Both the position numbers and the translations under genes were made by a program. The notes beneath the pieces are model-generated. The model worked only from the letters and a program-made list of their open reading frames with translations, did not search any database and was not told where the DNA came from. From Porphyromonadaceae bacterium UBA4277 (lineage in GTDB: Bacteria; Bacteroidota; Bacteroidia; Bacteroidales; Muribaculaceae), in contig DGVT01000100.1 in the NCBI GenBank assembly GCA_002395965.1, positions 1 through 36,623 on the forward strand: a stretch of 36,623 bases of DNA, written 5' to 3'. Positions 8,864 through 14,714 of this stretch are shown in pieces (within the stretch, counting starts at the first letter, position 1; each line of letters begins with the position of its first letter).

Positions 8864-8917
8864 AACTATCTGATGGGACGATTACTGTAAAACGGGCTGA
8901 ATTATAGTCGATATGAT
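8864..8917 (+). repeat. 54-bp repeat copy 1 (RHS-linked junction sequence)
   Basis: A 54-bp segment containing gatgggacgattactgtaaa and cgggctgaattatagtcgat is found here and at 10287-10340, with one or two differences at the left end. In the second copy it leads straight into the RHS core fragment. In this copy it leads into the first small membrane-protein gene, whose ATG is supplied by the end of the repeat. It marks a recombination junction. Confidence 0.85.
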
Positions 8918-9302
8918 AAGACTGATAAAATATATATACTATCGTATTTCTCATATGTATGATCGAGTGAGGAATGAAGAAAACGATTGGTACTATGATT
9001 ATTTGATAAAAGGATTGTGCCATATGAAAGGAGGAATGATAACAGGAATGCTTATCGGATTAAACATACAATCATTAATGAGTTTTCTAAAGAATACTTT
9101 TCTTATAAATATAGATAATACTTTGTTTGGACATAATAGACTATGGAACTTAACTTTTATAGGACTGGGACTCATTTTATCAAATCAGAAGAATTATGAA
9201 GAATTAAAAGAGACGTATAAAGACGAAAAATTTAAGGCCTTGAAAGGTTGGGTGGTGGTAAGTTATATAGTTGCAAGTATCATTCTATATTACTATATAT
9301 AA
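8913..9302 (+). CDS. Small membrane protein A1, candidate immunity protein
   Basis: No known family is recognised. The product has 129 residues with two clear hydrophobic segments (about 42-60 and 112-128) and a third, weaker one near 78-92. Its C-terminal block (YEELKETYKDEKFKALKGWVV, about 94-114) matches the corresponding region of the proteins at 10750 and 11557, so the three are treated as one family (type A). It is AT-rich, unlike flanking core genes. The ATG is formed by the last bases of the 54-bp junction repeat; an ATG at 8958 is an alternative. Small multi-pass proteins encoded directly behind RHS tips often act as immunity proteins in Bacteroidales polymorphic-toxin loci; that role is inferred from context only. 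Confidence 0.6.
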   Translation: MIRLIKYIYYRISHMYDRVRNEENDWYYDYLIKGLCHMKGGMITGMLIGLNIQSLMSFLKNTFLINIDNTLFGHNRLWNLTFIGLGLILSNQKNYEELKETYKDEKFKALKGWVVVSYIVASIILYYYI

Positions 9303-9392
9303 CAACTATTATCCGTTGGGTTAGGCGTTGCCGATGCCGTTTACGGGCAATATTTATATGATTATGTTGAACAAAACTATCACATCCAATGA
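9303..9392 (+). pseudogene. 3' stub of a displaced RHS-tip-like gene
   Basis: Directly after the A1 stop, an ATG-less open frame of 29 codons reads QLLSVGLGVADAVYG then QYLYDYVEQNYHIQ and a stop at 9390-9392. It is visibly richer in G+C than its neighbours. Its stop overlaps the ATG of the next gene (ATGA at 9389-9392), the tight coupling expected between a toxin tip and its immunity gene. It is best read as the surviving end of a tip that was replaced by A1. It could also be non-coding; no relative is present in this window. Confidence 0.5.
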
Positions 9393-9760
9393 GATTGTAT
9401 GATTTGTTTTTCTATGTTTGCGCTATAGGATTTCAAGGTTATTCGTATAACGGAAAACCAAGTTTATATTTTGGAAGTTTTGGCGTTGCATGCTCGCTGT
9501 GGATGTGCATAATGACCGTGTTATCCCATTTTGGTATAGATTTTCATTCTGATTTATTGGATATACTATGTCTCCTAATTATATATTTGCCTATTCTATG
9601 GTACTACAAAGCAAAAAAAAGAGGAATTAAAATTTTCGTAAAATACAAAAGAATAGGGCCTGGTTATACTATACTGTTGTTTATTTTAATGTTACCAGTC
9701 TTCTGTGGTCTATTACCAATAGCAATAGAATACCTGATTAAGTTTTTATTCTACAAATAG
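9389..9760 (+). CDS. Small membrane protein B1, candidate immunity protein
   Basis: A 123-residue protein with three hydrophobic segments (about 28-48, 55-72 and 94-118). A conserved basic stretch, WYYKAKKRGIKIFVKYKR (~71-88), lies between the second and third helices. The same layout and a YYKxKxxxIKI-like motif occur in the protein at 9785 and the remnant at 10188, so these are grouped as type B. The start overlaps the stop of the displaced tip stub by ATGA, consistent with its being the cognate immunity gene of that lost tip. No characterised family is recognised. Confidence 0.6.
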   Translation: MRLYDLFFYVCAIGFQGYSYNGKPSLYFGSFGVACSLWMCIMTVLSHFGIDFHSDLLDILCLLIIYLPILWYYKAKKRGIKIFVKYKRIGPGYTILLFILMLPVFCGLLPIAIEYLIKFLFYK

Positions 9761-9784
9761 TTTAAATCATCTGCGGCTATAACT

Positions 9785-10144
9785 ATGAAACTACTGAGAT
9801 ACTATTTTTACCTGTGCTCTAAATATTTTCAGAAGCTGCCAAGTAGTGAGCCGAGTATCATTATGGGTGCTGCAGGTATTTCCTTGGTTATTTGGCTTAA
9901 TTTGTCTATATTATTAAACCGTACTTCAAATTTTTTTATTCAGATTTTAGACTATTCAGTCATATTACTTATCTCAGTATCTATTGTGTATTACAAGAAA
10001 AAGGGGCTTAAAATCATAGCATATCATAGAAAAAAGAATAAAGGATGCCTGATTGAAGGATTATACTTCTTGCTTTTATCTGCAATATTTTTAATATTGT
10101 TGCCAATAATCATCTTGGAAATCAAATCACTATTTTTTCGCTGA
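9785..10144 (+). CDS. Small membrane protein B2, candidate immunity protein
   Basis: A 119-residue type B protein with three hydrophobic segments (about 26-46, 53-69 and 91-114). The loop IVYYKKKGLKIIAYHRKKNKG (~67-87) aligns with the loop of the preceding protein. The N-terminus (LLRYYFYLCSKYFQKLP) is also similar in layout. It lies 24 bases after B1, so the two are probably cotranscribed. B1 and B2 look like diverged tandem duplicates. Function is not known. Confidence 0.58.
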   Translation: MKLLRYYFYLCSKYFQKLPSSEPSIIMGAAGISLVIWLNLSILLNRTSNFFIQILDYSVILLISVSIVYYKKKGLKIIAYHRKKNKGCLIEGLYFLLLSAIFLILLPIIILEIKSLFFR

Positions 10145-10157
10145 ATTTAAGACAAAG

Positions 10158-10313
10158 GTAATATGAAGCACCAAAAAGCGAGGACTGAAAATCTTTGCAT
10201 ATTACCGCCGAAAAAATATTGGATTTAACATTATTCATTTTTCTATTTCATTTTTATTGTTTATCTTTGTAACATCGCTTATATTAAACTATCCGATGGG
10301 ACGATTACTGTAA
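10158..10313 (+). pseudogene. Remnant of a third type B membrane-protein gene
   Basis: From about 10188 an open frame reads KIFAYYRRKNIGFNII then a hydrophobic run (SFLLFIFVTSLIL), matching the loop and last helix of the two preceding genes. The bases just upstream (gaagcaccaaaaagcgagg) align with the loop coding sequence of B1 but are shifted in frame, and the whole 5' half is missing. The frame runs into the 54-bp RHS junction repeat and stops there at 10311-10313. It is a decayed copy cut off by recombination at the repeat. Confidence 0.6.
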
Positions 10314-10340
10314 AACGGGCTGAATTATAGTCGATATGAT
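10287..10340 (+). repeat. 54-bp repeat copy 2 (RHS-linked junction sequence)
   Basis: Second copy of the segment at 8864-8917, 1423 bp away. It sits between the type B remnant and the RHS core fragment, so a crossover between the two copies would remove or insert the A1-stub-B1-B2 block in one step. Confidence 0.85.
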
Positions 10341-10743
10341 ACCGCATAACAAATCTATTCGTCAGCCGGAGCTGCTGTTGGGCTACGGCTACACGGGGCA
10401 CGAGCACCTGCCGTGGTTCGGACTGATCAACATGAACGCTCGGCTCTACGAACCTGCCACGGGACGCTTCCTCAACCCCGACCCGGTGGTGCAGCTGCCC
10501 GACAACACCCAGAGCTACAACCGCTACTCCTACTGTCTGAACAACCCACTGCGATACACCGACCCGACAGGACTGTTTAGGGCTTTGCCAAAGGAATTCT
10601 GGCAAACATCATACAAGGAAGATGAATATGAGGGTGAGCCATTAGGTCTTCATCAGCTCCATAATCAATGGCGAGAGAATGTAATAGTTCCGCAGGTAAA
10701 AGATGGAACAGTTGGACTGATGATTAACCAACCTTTTAAGTAA
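10336..10743 (+). CDS. RHS repeat-associated core C-terminal fragment with short tip (5'-truncated)
   Basis: A 135-codon frame. Residues ~12-78 are a textbook RHS-associated core end: ELLLGYGYTGHEHLPWFG, LINMNARLYEPATGRFLNPD, NRYSYCLNNPLRYTDPTG. Full RHS proteins have over a thousand residues of YD repeats in front of this, and none are present, so the gene is a truncated orphan. The variable part after DPTG is only ~57 residues (FRALPKEFWQ ... TVGLMINQPFK) and matches no toxin domain I recognise. The stop lies six bases before gene A2. GC content drops sharply at the core/tip boundary, which is usual for exchanged tips. It may be inert, or may act as a reservoir tip that recombines with a full-length RHS gene elsewhere. 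Confidence 0.75.
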   Translation: MIPHNKSIRQPELLLGYGYTGHEHLPWFGLINMNARLYEPATGRFLNPDPVVQLPDNTQSYNRYSYCLNNPLRYTDPTGLFRALPKEFWQTSYKEDEYEGEPLGLHQLHNQWRENVIVPQVKDGTVGLMINQPFK

Positions 10744-10749
10744 TGCAAG

Positions 10750-11091
10750 ATGAAATTCTATCTGTACATATTCTATCGATTAGGCAAGCTCTATACAAAT
10801 AAGAACCTAAGCGATGCATTAACACATACTTTGTTTATAGCATTAGCGAATATTGCGACAGTAATTAGTATTTGCGCTAAATTTTGTTTTCACACTAAAA
10901 TCCCTTATTTCAATTATTTATTATGTTTTGGTCTTCTTGTTGTTTTTATCTTGTGGTTATTCATGAATGAAGATGAATTATTCTCGGAACTCGAAAAAGA
11001 ACACCAAAACGAGGCTCATGCCTTAATAAAAGGTATTGGGGTAGGTGTATATGTTATTTTAAGTATAATATTATTCCTCATTACATATTGA
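10750..11091 (+). CDS. Small membrane protein A2, candidate immunity protein of the RHS tip
   Basis: A 113-residue type A protein starting six bases after the RHS tip stop. It has three hydrophobic segments (about 26-46, 52-71, 95-112). Between the last two lies the acidic/basic block ELFSELEKEHQNEAHALIKG (~75-94), which matches the corresponding block of A1 and A3. The N-terminus MKFYLYIFYRLGKLY is almost the same as that of A3 (MKFYLYLIYRLTKFF). Position right behind an RHS tip makes an immunity role likely, but no experimentally known family is recognised. Confidence 0.65.
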   Translation: MKFYLYIFYRLGKLYTNKNLSDALTHTLFIALANIATVISICAKFCFHTKIPYFNYLLCFGLLVVFILWLFMNEDELFSELEKEHQNEAHALIKGIGVGVYVILSIILFLITY

Positions 11092-11115
11092 TCCATCTTA
11101 TAACACTGAACTAAA

Positions 11116-11484
11116 ATGATACTATTAGATTATCTGTTTTACGCTTTCTGTAAATGTTCCTCTAAGAATCTTGAAGGATTAGATATATTTACTCCCTGTT
11201 ATTATATGTCTTGTTACATGATTTTCTTTTTTTTGTCAGTTATAAGTATAATTAATTATGTGTTTGACGTAGATTTATGGGCAGAATATGCATTCATTAA
11301 AAGCCCTTTATTTTTTTTGATATTTTACGCAGTTGCACTATTAGCACTATATATTAATTATAAAGTCAATAATCGATATATGAAAGTAATTGAAAGATTT
11401 GATAATCTTAAAGTTCAAATACACCCTGTGATTGTTATATATTTCTATCTTTTTATATGTTGTTTGGGCTGGTTCCTTGCTTAA
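11116..11484 (+). CDS. Small membrane protein B4, candidate immunity protein
   Basis: A 122-residue type B protein with hydrophobic segments at about 31-51, 62-82 and 102-121. It is clearly a paralogue of the protein at 12017: both begin MI[L/I]LDYLFY and share a NYKVNNRYMKVIERFDNLKV-like loop before the last helix. It follows A2 by 24 bases. The intergenic sequence and first codons are also nearly identical to those before the 12017 gene, showing a block duplication. Confidence 0.62.
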   Translation: MILLDYLFYAFCKCSSKNLEGLDIFTPCYYMSCYMIFFFLSVISIINYVFDVDLWAEYAFIKSPLFFLIFYAVALLALYINYKVNNRYMKVIERFDNLKVQIHPVIVIYFYLFICCLGWFLA

Positions 11485-11511
11485 AGATATCTTACCACAT
11501 CATAAAAACAG

Positions 11512-11550
11512 AGCACTGTTGGACTGATGATTAACCAACCTTTCAAGTAA
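11512..11550 (+). pseudogene. 3' stub of a second RHS tip
   Basis: The frame STVGLMINQPFK-stop repeats the last residues of the RHS tip at 10743 almost exactly, and the DNA from 11518 to 11573 matches 10711-10766 with few changes. The rest of the tip is gone. The stub sits directly before A3 at the same spacing as in the intact unit, so the tip-A-B unit was duplicated and its tip then lost. Confidence 0.75.
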
Positions 11551-11556
11551 TGCAAT

Positions 11557-11928
11557 ATGAAATTCTATTTATATCTAATATATCGTTTGACAAAGTTCTT
11601 TTCGAAATTCACGTCATTTGAAGTCTTAAATGATGTTATCGGTTTAATTATTGTATTATTCGTAATAAATGTCTGGTTTACAATATCAGTAATTAGTATA
11701 TACTGCTTTCACTATGACCTTTCTGTTTTTGGTGAAACAATATTAAAGTGTATATTTTTTATTACTATTATTTTAGTCCTATTTTCAAATAAAGATGATG
11801 ATTTTTATGAAGAGCTTAAGGATTTATTCAAGAATGAGAAATACCCCAAAATTAAAGGATACGGTGTATTAGCATACATTGTTTTTACATTTGCTTCGCT
11901 ATTCTATTGCCTACATTGTAATCTTTAA
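11557..11928 (+). CDS. Small membrane protein A3, candidate immunity protein
   Basis: A 123-residue type A protein with hydrophobic segments at about 27-50, 59-77 and 103-120. The charged block DDDFYEELKDLFKNEKYPKI followed by KGYGVLAYI (~79-107) is the best-preserved part of the family and lines up with A1 (YEELKETYKDEKFKALKG) and A2. It follows a stub of the RHS tip at six-base spacing. The first codons are nearly the same as A2 while the middle has diverged widely, a pattern expected of immunity genes under diversifying selection. Confidence 0.62.
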   Translation: MKFYLYLIYRLTKFFSKFTSFEVLNDVIGLIIVLFVINVWFTISVISIYCFHYDLSVFGETILKCIFFITIILVLFSNKDDDFYEELKDLFKNEKYPKIKGYGVLAYIVFTFASLFYCLHCNL

Positions 11929-11941
11929 GTAATCAAATGAG

Positions 11942-11992
11942 TGCAAGGTTTTTTGCTCCTACTTTATAATATTATTTTCAATTACAAATTGA
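11942..11992 (+). pseudogene. 3' stub of a displaced type A gene
   Basis: Between A3 and the next gene, a stop-terminated frame ends FIILFSITN, corresponding to the end of A2 (SIILFLITY). The following spacer (attgatccatcttataacac) is the same as the spacer after A2. An older type A gene therefore ended here before A3 was inserted or recombined in upstream of it. The match is short, so confidence is moderate. Confidence 0.5.
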
Positions 11993-12016
11993 TCCATCTT
12001 ATAACACTGAACTAAA

Positions 12017-12394
12017 ATGATAATATTAGATTATCTGTTTTATAGCATTTATATGGGAACCGAGAAAACATATGGTGAAGGTTCGATATTTGTTACTTGC
12101 AATTTAATGGCTTATAATCTGACTTTATTTGTTTACTTTTTTATAGAAATATTAAAGAAGTATGGAATAGATTTATGGGAAATATTCCCTGAGTTGGATC
12201 ATCCAGTTTTTTCTGTATGCTTATATCTGTTGATTTTCGGGTCATTATATCTGAATTATACGATAAACGATCGTTATCAAAAAGCTATTGATCGTTTTTT
12301 CTATGTAAAATTTCAACTGAGCCCCGTAGTTGTATATATTTTATTTTCAATCGTTTGTAGTTCAAGTCTGATATTTCTTGTTGTCTTTGATTAG
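12017..12394 (+). CDS. Small membrane protein B5, candidate immunity protein
   Basis: A 125-residue type B protein and the last gene of the array. Hydrophobic segments lie at about 31-47, 65-83 and 104-123. It shares MIILDYLFY and a LNYTINDRYQKAIDRFFYVK loop with B4 at 11116. The ~64 bases spanning its start (11979-12042) are nearly identical to 11079-11141. Function is not known; the immunity assignment rests on linkage to RHS-tip remnants. Confidence 0.62.
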   Translation: MIILDYLFYSIYMGTEKTYGEGSIFVTCNLMAYNLTLFVYFFIEILKKYGIDLWEIFPELDHPVFSVCLYLLIFGSLYLNYTINDRYQKAIDRFFYVKFQLSPVVVYILFSIVCSSSLIFLVVFD

Positions 12395-12900
12395 ATTTTG
12401 CTCTTCTCTTTATATTATTCATTTGTATTACACCATTGATGTTGGATTACACTATAAACAACGTGAGTTCGACGAAATTAAGTTGCTGTAGCTCAGCTCC
12501 TCTCCAAAGTTAGGGGAGGTGGCCCAACGGGCTGAATCTGGTGGCAAGTCGTGAGACGCACATTGGGGATGTGTCATAATTCTATTTCATAAGGCTTTGA
12601 TTGAATTTTGAGATTACGTCACTGATATAGTGCATCTTCGAAGCACCTTTTAAGTCGCTGTCTCTCACCAAGCTGCGCACATCTTCGATGTTGCTTGCAT
12701 GGTGTTAAAGAAATGGTCGCATCTTCGATGCGCCTGCGTTTTCAACGCTTTTTCTGAATTATGACACACCCACTTCACGGCCAAGTCCGTTAGAGGCGGA
12801 TTTGCAATCATTCAATTTGAAATCAACTTGTTACAAAGGTGTTGAAAATTTTTAGCGGAGACTTTTAATTTTTCACGCTAAGTTTAGTGTGATTGTTGAA
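12395..12900. other. Gene-free gap after the array, with hairpins
   Basis: About 550 bases without a credible gene. It contains a hairpin of CCTCTCC (12499-12505) with GGGGAGG (12513-12519), followed by a GCCCaacGGGC hairpin, and then the inverted-repeat element at 12571-12767. On the minus strand inside that element a 34-codon stretch ending VISKFNQSLMK (ending at 12586) is open but has no suitable start, so it is at most a gene relic. Confidence 0.6.
12571..12767. repeat. ~197-bp element bounded by 12-bp perfect inverted repeats
   Basis: GTGTCATAATTC (12571-12582) is the exact reverse complement of GAATTATGACAC (12756-12767). Inside are three copies of a catcttcga motif (12632, 12668 and 12720), two of them within short palindromic contexts (gcatcttcgatgc). 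Size and structure suggest a miniature inverted-repeat element, but no obvious target-site duplication is seen at the edges. Confidence 0.45.
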
Positions 12901-12909
12901 AATAATTAA

Positions 12910-12917
12910 TAACTTTG
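12910..12917 (+). promoter_or_regulatory. Putative -7 box of the lipoprotein gene
   Basis: TAACTTTG followed by C fits TAnnTTTG(C). It lies 31 bases before the ATG at 12948. The -33 region has only a weak match (tttagtgtg). Confidence 0.5.
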
Positions 12918-12947
12918 CTGAACACATAACCCAAACAACCAATAGAT

Positions 12948-13874
12948 ATGCTTAAACAAATAATTCTCTCAATGATGATGTGGACGGCGCTATTAGCTTT
13001 TGGCAGCTGCTCCAGCACAGGCACATCCCACGACGGACAAGCACCTAATGCCGACACTATGGCCGAAGCTCAGATGACTCCAGCCAAAGCAAGCATTTCA
13101 ATGCCCGAGATTATGTTCCCCGGCCCGCTCGACCCCGTGTGGGGCGATGACGAAGTGATGCTCCTGGCCGTTGCCAACCTGGGCGACATCGCTTCGATAG
13201 AGCAGTTACACGCAAGCCCGTTCTACCCACTGTTTAAGTCGCTTTACCCTGAAATTGAAAGTGTCAAGAAGATTGAAGTGAACACCGGCAGCGGCCAGTT
13301 GTGGTACGTTGAGCCTCTTGCTCCCGGCATGTCGCTTGCCATCAACGAATACGACTTGGCAATGTTCAACGGCGAAAAGAGCGAAAACGACGGCAAGGTG
13401 TATTACCGCACCGAGGATGCCCGCCCCATGCTCCTGCGCATGAGTGCCGACGACCCCGGCTCGGTGAAAATCAACGTGGTTGACAACGAAGGGCACAGCA
13501 TGTCGTGGATTCCCACCATGTCGCCTGCCGACAATGTGCTGCGAGCACCCGACGAAGTCACCGACATCACCTACCACCCCATCGACTGGGTGGCAGAGTT
13601 AGGCCGCGACTACACCTGCGACATGGGGGGCAAGCAAGTCACTCTGCGCTTCTACGGCAACGGCATTCTGGCCATCAACGGCAAGCTCGGGCAGTATGTG
13701 TCATACCACACCACCCACAACGATGCCCTGGCACTCTATTACCGCGATGCCAACGGTCGCGAAGGCACTGCACTACTCTCCAAGTGGGAACAAGACGACC
13801 GAGCCTTCAACATGAGCAACTACAGCGGCTACGACCTGGGCTTAGGCAAGCTCGCCACCTTCCTCCCACAATGA
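12948..13874 (+). CDS. Hypothetical lipoprotein
   Basis: A 308-residue protein with a lipoprotein signal: a hydrophobic stretch then AFGSC with the lipidated Cys near residue 21, followed by a Ser/Thr/Ala-rich linker. The rest is a soluble domain with repeated Asp/Gly turns (YYRTEDARPMLLRMSADD, DYTCDMGGKQVTLRFYGNG, YYRDANGREGTALLSKW), suggesting a beta-rich surface or periplasmic protein. I do not recognise the family. Codon use returns to the GC-rich pattern of the core genes after the AT-rich array. It has its own promoter and is not close to the next gene (168-base gap). Confidence 0.75.
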   Translation: MLKQIILSMMMWTALLAFGSCSSTGTSHDGQAPNADTMAEAQMTPAKASISMPEIMFPGPLDPVWGDDEVMLLAVANLGDIASIEQLHASPFYPLFKSLYPEIESVKKIEVNTGSGQLWYVEPLAPGMSLAINEYDLAMFNGEKSENDGKVYYRTEDARPMLLRMSADDPGSVKINVVDNEGHSMSWIPTMSPADNVLRAPDEVTDITYHPIDWVAELGRDYTCDMGGKQVTLRFYGNGILAINGKLGQYVSYHTTHNDALALYYRDANGREGTALLSKWEQDDRAFNMSNYSGYDLGLGKLATFLPQ

Positions 13875-14042
13875 CAAGCACCCTCAGGTTAGAGAATCGT
13901 TAGTGTTTAGGGATGATATAATTAACAATTATGCTGAATACCTGACTTTTCAAGGCTTAGCGTTAGCCACTATAACCTCTAAACAACACACTATAAACTG
14001 CAAGTTAACTTGAATAATCAATAACTCTAAATTATCGTCATT

Positions 14043-14603
14043 ATGAAAACTATCAGACAAACCCTGCTCATCTCGTGCATGATAGTGGTTCTCACCGCTG
14101 CTGCAGCCCAACCCGACGATGCCGTCATCACCTCGATCCGCAACGCCTATAGCCAGGCCAAAGAAGCCATCAAGAGCGGCAAGAACCAGGGTAACGAGAT
14201 GGTCACCACACTCAACTACACTGTGCGGGGCGAAGGCAAGACCACCGAGACACTGCACTTCTTCTACAAGACCGTGCAAGGCACCTATGTGATGGACGAC
14301 GATGGCGACCCGCATTTCTACTACTACCCTCTCTACTTCATCACCCGCAGCTACAACATCGGGAAGAGGAAATACTACGAAGAATTTCTTTTCGACACCG
14401 ATACCGAGCAGCTCATCTTTGCCTTCATGCAAGGCTATGACGAAAACGGCAAGAAGATTGACCGCCGCTTCTATTTCAAAGACGGTAGTGTGTATGACAC
14501 GCTCGGCCCGGCACCCACTCCCTATATGGAAGAACAGGTCATGCTACAGGCCGACGAGCTGAAACGCGCCTTCAATAATATAGCCCGCAATCCAAAAGAA
14601 TAG
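14043..14603 (+). CDS. Hypothetical secreted protein
   Basis: A 186-residue protein with a signal peptide (MKTIRQTLLISCMIVVLTAAAAQ; the Cys at 12 is inside the hydrophobic core and not a lipobox). The mature part opens with a helical segment (AVITSIRNAYSQAKEAIKSGK), then an aromatic-rich beta region (HFFYKTVQGTYVMDDDGDPHFYYYPLYFITRSYN), and ends in an acidic helix. No family is recognised. Neighbours give no functional hint; it is separated by promoter-sized gaps on both sides. Confidence 0.7.
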   Translation: MKTIRQTLLISCMIVVLTAAAAQPDDAVITSIRNAYSQAKEAIKSGKNQGNEMVTTLNYTVRGEGKTTETLHFFYKTVQGTYVMDDDGDPHFYYYPLYFITRSYNIGKRKYYEEFLFDTDTEQLIFAFMQGYDENGKKIDRRFYFKDGSVYDTLGPAPTPYMEEQVMLQADELKRAFNNIARNPKE

Positions 14604-14655
14604 CAAAAAGTAGAAAAAATATACGCAAACTGTAGCATATTATCACAAAAAATCG

Positions 14656-14663
14656 TAACTTTG
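14656..14663 (+). promoter_or_regulatory. Putative -7 box of rocD
   Basis: TAACTTTG followed by C is a perfect TAnnTTTG(C) match 51 bases before the rocD start; no clear -33 TTTG is seen. The leader would be about 45 bases long. Confidence 0.55.
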
Positions 14664-14714
14664 CAAGATAAAGTAACCAGAGAATAAAGCTAATCTTTCT
14701 AATATTTTATCGAC

